From NCBI RefSeq assembly GCF_900700375.1, contig NC_041710.1:11853707-11917706 (forward strand): a stretch of 64,000 nt of DNA, written 5' to 3'. Positions 59,693 to 64,000 of the stretch are shown one piece after another. Below the pieces are notes generated by a model. The model saw nothing but the letters and a program-made list of their open reading frames with translations, was not told where the DNA came from and did no database searches. How positions within the stretch are numbered: position 1 is the stretch's first letter; each line of letters begins with the position of its first letter. A program made the translations under genes and the position numbers. This DNA comes from Denticeps clupeoides (taxonomy: Eukaryota; Chordata; Actinopteri; Clupeiformes; Denticipitidae).

Positions 59693-59770
59693 GCGCAGGA
59701 ACGCTGGAGCCAACGCGCAGCGCCAGACCAGCCGGGCGTCGGTGGGCGTGTCCTATTTCGTGACGTGGCG
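59693..59770 (-). promoter_or_regulatory. Possible GIMAP 5' non-coding exon
   Basis: GC-rich minus-strand stretch ending in a consensus donor (ctgcgcg|gtgagtcg). A matching acceptor (gataaaacag) lies about 15 bases before the start codon exon's ATG. This gives a leader exon and one 5' UTR intron. If so, the ISRE-like motif would be in that intron; the alternative is a downstream promoter. Confidence 0.4.
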
Positions 59771-59954
59771 CTAGGTGGCGCCGGAGCTCCCGAGGAGCCA
59801 TTTCACACAAAGTACATCAATGCGCTTTGACACCCATATTCGTGCTAGCAAAAACGTGCAATCTTCACGGCCCACAAGTATTTTCTTTGCATAAATGACA
59901 TTTATCAAGCAACTCAGTGGTCTAGTGTGTTGTAGTGTGATAATCGTGGAGTAA

Positions 59955-59998
59955 GTGGGGTCTGAGCGTGGTGTTACCCACTAGGCCACTACCACGTC
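59955..59998 (-). mobile_element. SINE-B head fragment
   Basis: Only the tRNA-like end remains (gtgttacccactaggccact on the plus strand). Confidence 0.4.
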
Positions 59999-60104
59999 TA
60001 CAGCAAGTCATTTGAAACACGGTGACTAGTAATATTGTCACTTACACGGCATATTCCTGGGGTCATCGTTTTTATAATCAAAAATAAATCGGTATTCTGG
60101 TACA

Positions 60105-60262
60105 GTACTGGGGCAAAGGTTGGCCTATCGGGTAAGGAAACAGACAAGTAATCAGAAGGTTGCCCACTGCTCACCAAGGGTGATGGGTTAAAAGCAGAGG
60201 ACACATTTCGTTGTGTCACAGTGTGCTGTGCTGCAGTGTTTCAAAATGACAATCACTTTCAA
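60105..60262 (+). mobile_element. SINE-A copy, internally deleted
   Basis: Head ggggcaaaggttggcctatc, then tcagaaggttgcccactgct: the B box and half the core are deleted. Ends aatgacaatcactttc. The rest of 59220-60971 shows no gene apart from the GIMAP leader signals and the CpG-rich 5' side of the next zinc-finger gene. Confidence 0.7.
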
Positions 60263-60971
60263 AAGTATTAAAAAGTATTCAGAATCTATTGCTGCTTTCG
60301 GATTCTGAAATAAACAATGTGGGACCTATGGAGATATGCAGGAAACTCATTGGAAATTCATTGTCAGGGAATTGTCAATAATCAGTAAGCAGCGAGCTAC
60401 TAAATACTTCAAATAATTGTTAGTGGTCACGATGTATGAGATTCAATTATTAAAGACTAAAGTATGTCACGTGGCCCGCAGCCTGTACTGGCAGCTTGGC
60501 CTGTTAATCGGTGGGCCAGAAAATGCGAATAAGAAGCCAACTTGGGTCTCGGACCACAGCCCGGGAGCTTTCTTCACGTCAACACAGAAGCTGGGCGCGT
60601 TGTTGTTGTTTTACTGGTTGCGCAGCACAGGCGGGGTGGGCACGTTCGCGTTGTGCGTCGCGCATCTTTTCACATGCGAAGTGACGCCGAGCGACGCGGT
60701 TCTCGATCCCAGTGAAAACGCGCTTTTGCAGGAACCGGGGGAACCTTCTGCACAAGCGCCGCCGTTTTGCCCGACTTATCCGACGCCGGCGGCTGCGGAG
60801 CGTGGCGCGTCGCCGGTCAGCGTGAACATGCCCCCGTCCACCCGGAAACGGCTCGCATGGTAATAATCCTCCGCCGGGCTGCGGGCGGTTCTGCTACAAG
60901 CCGACACAGCGGCGTTTAGCGGCGCATTCGAGGGACGTGGACTCGGTTCAGACCGCGCCGACGGAGTTACG

Positions 60972-62334
60972 ATGTTATCCGAGGACAACGCGCCCGACTC
61001 CGTTTCGGTCGGGTCCAAACTGGCGACAATCATGGACGTGCTGTCCAAAACAGCGGTTGCGGAGATGAGCAAGGTGTTCGACGACGGACTTGTCGTCTTG
61101 CGCCTGGAGGTGTGTCGGAAGGAGGGCGAAATAGAGGCGCTGAAAAAGAAGTTGGCTTCGGTGGAAAGCGAGCTGCGGTCGGCACGGAGCCTCCGACCTC
61201 TCTGCTCCGACGACGCTGGAGGCTGTGAGCGGAAAGTCGAGGAAGGTGAACGAATGTCCACACAGCATTCAATCAAAAGCACTTCATTTCTGAACGTGGT
61301 TTTACTCTCTTTTGCCTAAGTTCGTAGAGGAGGTCGTGGGTGGGAGATTTTAGGTCTTAAATCGATTAACTTTTTCAGGAGTGCCAGAGTGCAATGGAGG
61401 AGCGAGCCGGGAATCCTCACCAGACACCGGTGAAGGCTTCTGTGCCTCGCCAGCGGTGGAGCAGGAGTGCCTGGACACCCCTGCGCTGCAGCCGGCGGAA
61501 TGCCAGGCTCAGGACCACAACATGGCTGCGCCGTGTGACACGCGCCCAACACACGACGTCGGGGTTCAGCCTGGCTGCAGTACGGAGGAGGTGGCCAGCC
61601 TGAAGTTGGAGCTGAAGGCGGATGACGTGGAAGGCTGCCGGTCTCGGAAGGCAAGTCGGCAGAAGCGAGGGGGCGCGGGGCGTCGGATGGACCAGGGAGA
61701 CGTCTTGACGTGGGACCCGGAAACCTTAGATTACGACTCTTACTGTGCACCCGAGCGAGGGTCTGGCTCCGACACCCAGCGCTTCCCCACTTCCGTTCAG
61801 TGCTTTGGCGGGGGAGCGGCTCCAGCCATGATGGCCAGCAGGGTTCAGGCAGTGGCCAGTGACTCAATTAGAGTGACCGGCTGGACTAATGCTGGCACAG
61901 GGGATGTCACACCGACACACCAAGAGCCACCAGCTGTCCTTCCGCATGCGGAGGAAGAAGTGGAATCGCAGGCCACCCTCAGAACCCGCGAGACACCAGT
62001 TTACACATCACGCCAGTTAAACAGCAACGTTAGAAACAACAGTTTACTACACAGGGGCGGCTATGGATTCAGTGGTTCCAGCTGGACCCACAGGAGCGCC
62101 ACCGTGAGGGAGAAGTGGTTCATCTGTTCGTTCTGTGGCAAAAGCTTTGACCGTTTCAGCCACCTGCAGATGCACCAGCGCATTCACACGGGCGAGAAGC
62201 CCTACAGCTGCTCCATCTGCGGAAAGAGCTTCACACAGCAGAGCAACCTGCGGACACACCAAAGAGTCCACAGGAACGCCGGGGTGCCGATGATGCACAG
62301 GCCACACACACACACTCCCAAAAATGCATACTGA
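60972..62334 (+). CDS. C2H2 zinc-finger protein, two fingers
   Basis: Plus-strand exons 60972-61245 and 61379-62334 join in frame into 409 aa. Exon 1 encodes the shared N-terminal helical module ([20 protein letters not shown], then [20 protein letters not shown]). Exon 2 encodes a long acidic or polar stretch ([33 protein letters not shown]) and two C-terminal fingers, CSFCGKSF...MHQRIH and CSICGKSF...THQRVH, joined by TGEKPY. With only two fingers it has unusually little DNA contact for the family and may need partners. The tail ends [14 protein letters not shown]. The upstream region (about 60600-60960) is CpG-rich. No KRAB or SCAN domain. The orthologue cannot be named. Confidence 0.88.
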
Positions 62335-62949
62335 CTGGCGGACATTCTCTTCCCTCAATCACCAGGACTACAGAACCGGAAAGCAGTTCCATGATCCTCT
62401 CCCAGGAGCGTATCGTCTTCGCTTGCGAAGCCGTTTGGACATTGGAGTATAATTTCCAATATAATAAAGTTGATTAATGGAATAACTACGTACGCACTGG
62501 GTTATCTGAGTGGTGTGTTGACTAGACATTTCAGCCTTCATAGTGGTTGTGGGAATGTTACACTTCATTGGATAATGTGATTGTTTTAGACCAGTCCCAT
62601 TTGGAAAAGAATACTTTATTTGATTAGGATTAAACCAATTCAATTAAAACAGCTAACTAATCAGTAACAAAAGAATCTATTACAAATGCTTTATGCACAA
62701 AAATAAAAGTCTTTCTTATAGAGGGAAATCAATGCATAATTCAGGTAACTGAGCAGGTAACAATTCATTATAATTAGGCCAGCTTCATGGTTTAACAACA
62801 GTACTAGACTGACCTAGAGTTTAGTTTTTACATAATTTTATGTTTTTGGAAATAGCCCAAAAAATTCCATAGGTGCAATTAACAAAAAAGATTTCCAGCC
62901 AATTTGCTGGGGCAACATAAGAAAATACAGTTTACTTCACAGCTATGGG
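62335..62949. other. Zinc-finger gene 3' flank, no gene recognised
   Basis: An aataaa-type signal (caatataataaagttg, near 62460) soon after the stop codon is a likely polyadenylation signal of the upstream zinc-finger gene. Beyond it the sequence is AT-rich and featureless. Confidence 0.45.
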
Positions 62950-63145
62950 TGGTCGTTGCCTATTGTGTAAGAAAATCGCCTACGATCATAAAGACCACAA
63001 AGTCACAGGTTCAAACCCCCACTTACCACTTGTGTCCCTGAGCAAGACCGTTAACCCTGAGTGTCTCCAGGGGGGACTGTCCCTGTAACTACTGATTGTC
63101 GGTCGCTATGGATAAGGGTATCTGGAAGATGCCGTAAATGTTAAT
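62950..63145 (+). mobile_element. SINE-B copy, diverged
   Basis: Head with caggttcaaacccccactta, core ttgtgtccctgagcaagacc, tail tactgattgtcggtcgctat and ggataagggtatct. Substitutions throughout the tail point to an older copy. Confidence 0.8.
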
Positions 63146-63405
63146 GAGCTATAGGTTAAGATGCTGTCAAACGTGGCCCATTCAGGGTTAAAATACAACA
63201 TTAAGATGAAACGAGCTGTGATTTAAAAATAGAATCATAAAACACAATACTGGATTATAAAAAAACAAAAAAAAAAAACAGTAAAAGTATGTAAAATATA
63301 CAGTGCTGCAGAGTTGGGAGTTGGTCACCCTTGACTGGGGTTATTGCTGAGATGTTGAGTGATGCACTCAAATCCTCACAGCAGTGATCCTCCTGGGGGG
63401 TAGAG

Positions 63406-64000
63406 TTACGTCACGGGGTTCAGCAGCATGGCGTTTGAGTGCGACTTGGGTCTCAGACAGCCGTTGCTGTAGTAAAAGTGATTAGCCATGGCCTCTGAGA
63501 TCTGGCAAGTGTCTGAGACACGGTCAACGTCCTTTCCTTCAGCTGGTTCAGTTAGTGACCATCCGTCTGCTTCTTCTTCTTCTTCTTCTCCTGTTTCTTC
63601 TCTTGTCCTCCATGGCTCCAGCTCTCCCTCTGTCACCCCTTGTAGCTCTCGGCTCTGTCTTGCGCGCTGGTCTTTTAAACCCAGAACAGCAGTGTCCGAG
63701 CCAGCATTGGGCACCAGTGAGGAGTGCAGACCAGAATCCTGGGGAATGAGATGAAGGATGTTACTAGAAAATTCTGTAATGAGGGTGGGAATATGTTAAA
63801 TGTTATAAGAGGTCAGCATGAATGCAAAAAACTTTAGTTAAAATATGTATACCAGAGACATGTTGCTGCTCTTCAAGTATGCTTCCACCTTCTGCCTAGG
63901 CTCTACACAGTCTCTTTCCAGCTCTCTCCGCTTGCTGCTCCCTCGTTCTGAGCGGCTGAGCTTGTAAATGGCAGGTCGGCCCAGGCTGTCCATCTCCACA
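63406..64000 (-). CDS. Unrecognised protein, C-terminal two exons (partial)
   Basis: Minus-strand exons 63853-64000 (continuing past the window edge) and 63406-63738 join in phase 0. The first reads VEMDSLGRPAIYKLSRSERG, then SSKRRELERDCVEPRQKVEA and YLKSSNMSL with donor gtata. The last is 110 aa: DSGLHSSLVPNAGSDTAVLG, a Glu-rich run (EETGEEEEEEADGW) from a CTT repeat, and the end ISEAMANHFYYSNGCLRPKS. No known domain is visible. The last stretch looks like a conserved docking tail, but I do not recognise the family. The Ser/Arg/Lys-rich first exon suggests an intracellular, phosphorylated region. Confidence 0.7.

Noticed and set aside
61316-61867. 183-codon minus-strand open frame
   Set aside because: Antisense of the second exon of the zinc-finger gene at 61-62 kb; no domain.
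1-64000. CRISPR arrays, operons, bacterial-type genes
   Set aside because: The repeats are SINEs, microsatellites and transposon ends; all supported genes are spliced vertebrate genes.
1-64000. Endogenous retrovirus, LTR element or Polinton
   Set aside because: No paired long terminal repeats and no gag, envelope, capsid or integrase-like frames were recognised; the mobile sequences seen are Tc1, hAT, LINE and SINE types.

Overview
The window is nuclear DNA of a ray-finned fish (teleost). The genes are intron-rich with GT-AG splicing, and they include fish forms of C2CD4C, CDC34 and ARHGAP30, a multi-GTPase GIMAP gene and fish-type C2H2 zinc-finger genes. The DNA between genes is packed with tRNA-derived SINEs, Tc1-like and hAT-like transposon relics and LINE 3' ends. 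I cannot name the species. The two SINE families look like those of otocephalan fishes, but that is an impression and not a result.

Layout. 1-12.7 kb: no supported gene; SINEs, a truncated LINE and Tc1-like relics. 12.8-25 kb: c2cd4c (single coding exon) and cdc34 (5 coding exons), both on the minus strand, matching their proximity on human 19p13.3. 26-30.2 kb: minus-strand SAMD3-like gene of unknown function, with five supported exons, no start codon found and transposons in its introns. 34.1-36.1 kb: minus-strand zinc-finger gene (5 exons, 333 aa). 37.0-45.9 kb: arhgap30, minus strand, 13 coding exons, 1298 aa. 48.5-51.3 kb: plus-strand zinc-finger gene (4 exons, 483 aa) whose intron 2 carries a U1 snRNA sequence fused to a SINE. 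52.1-53.5 kb: hAT-family DNA transposon relic with a perfect 8-bp target duplication. 54.0-59.2 kb: minus-strand GIMAP gene with five AIG1-type GTPase domains, one per exon, all introns in phase 1 (1221 aa). 61.0-62.3 kb: plus-strand zinc-finger gene (2 exons, 409 aa). 63.4-64.0 kb: last two exons of an unrecognised minus-strand gene that leaves the window.

The genes do not form one pathway. The right half does concentrate fast-evolving families (three zinc-finger genes with the same N-terminal coiled-coil exon, the GIMAP array and the Rho GAP arhgap30), a mix common in immune-related, expanding parts of fish genomes. Exon limits were worked out by hand from splice signals and reading-frame continuity. 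For every full gene the exon lengths sum to a multiple of three and leave no internal stop. The strongest candidates for something new are the five-GTPase GIMAP built of interchangeable phase-1 exons, with motif decay in several domains, and the U1-SINE chimera.
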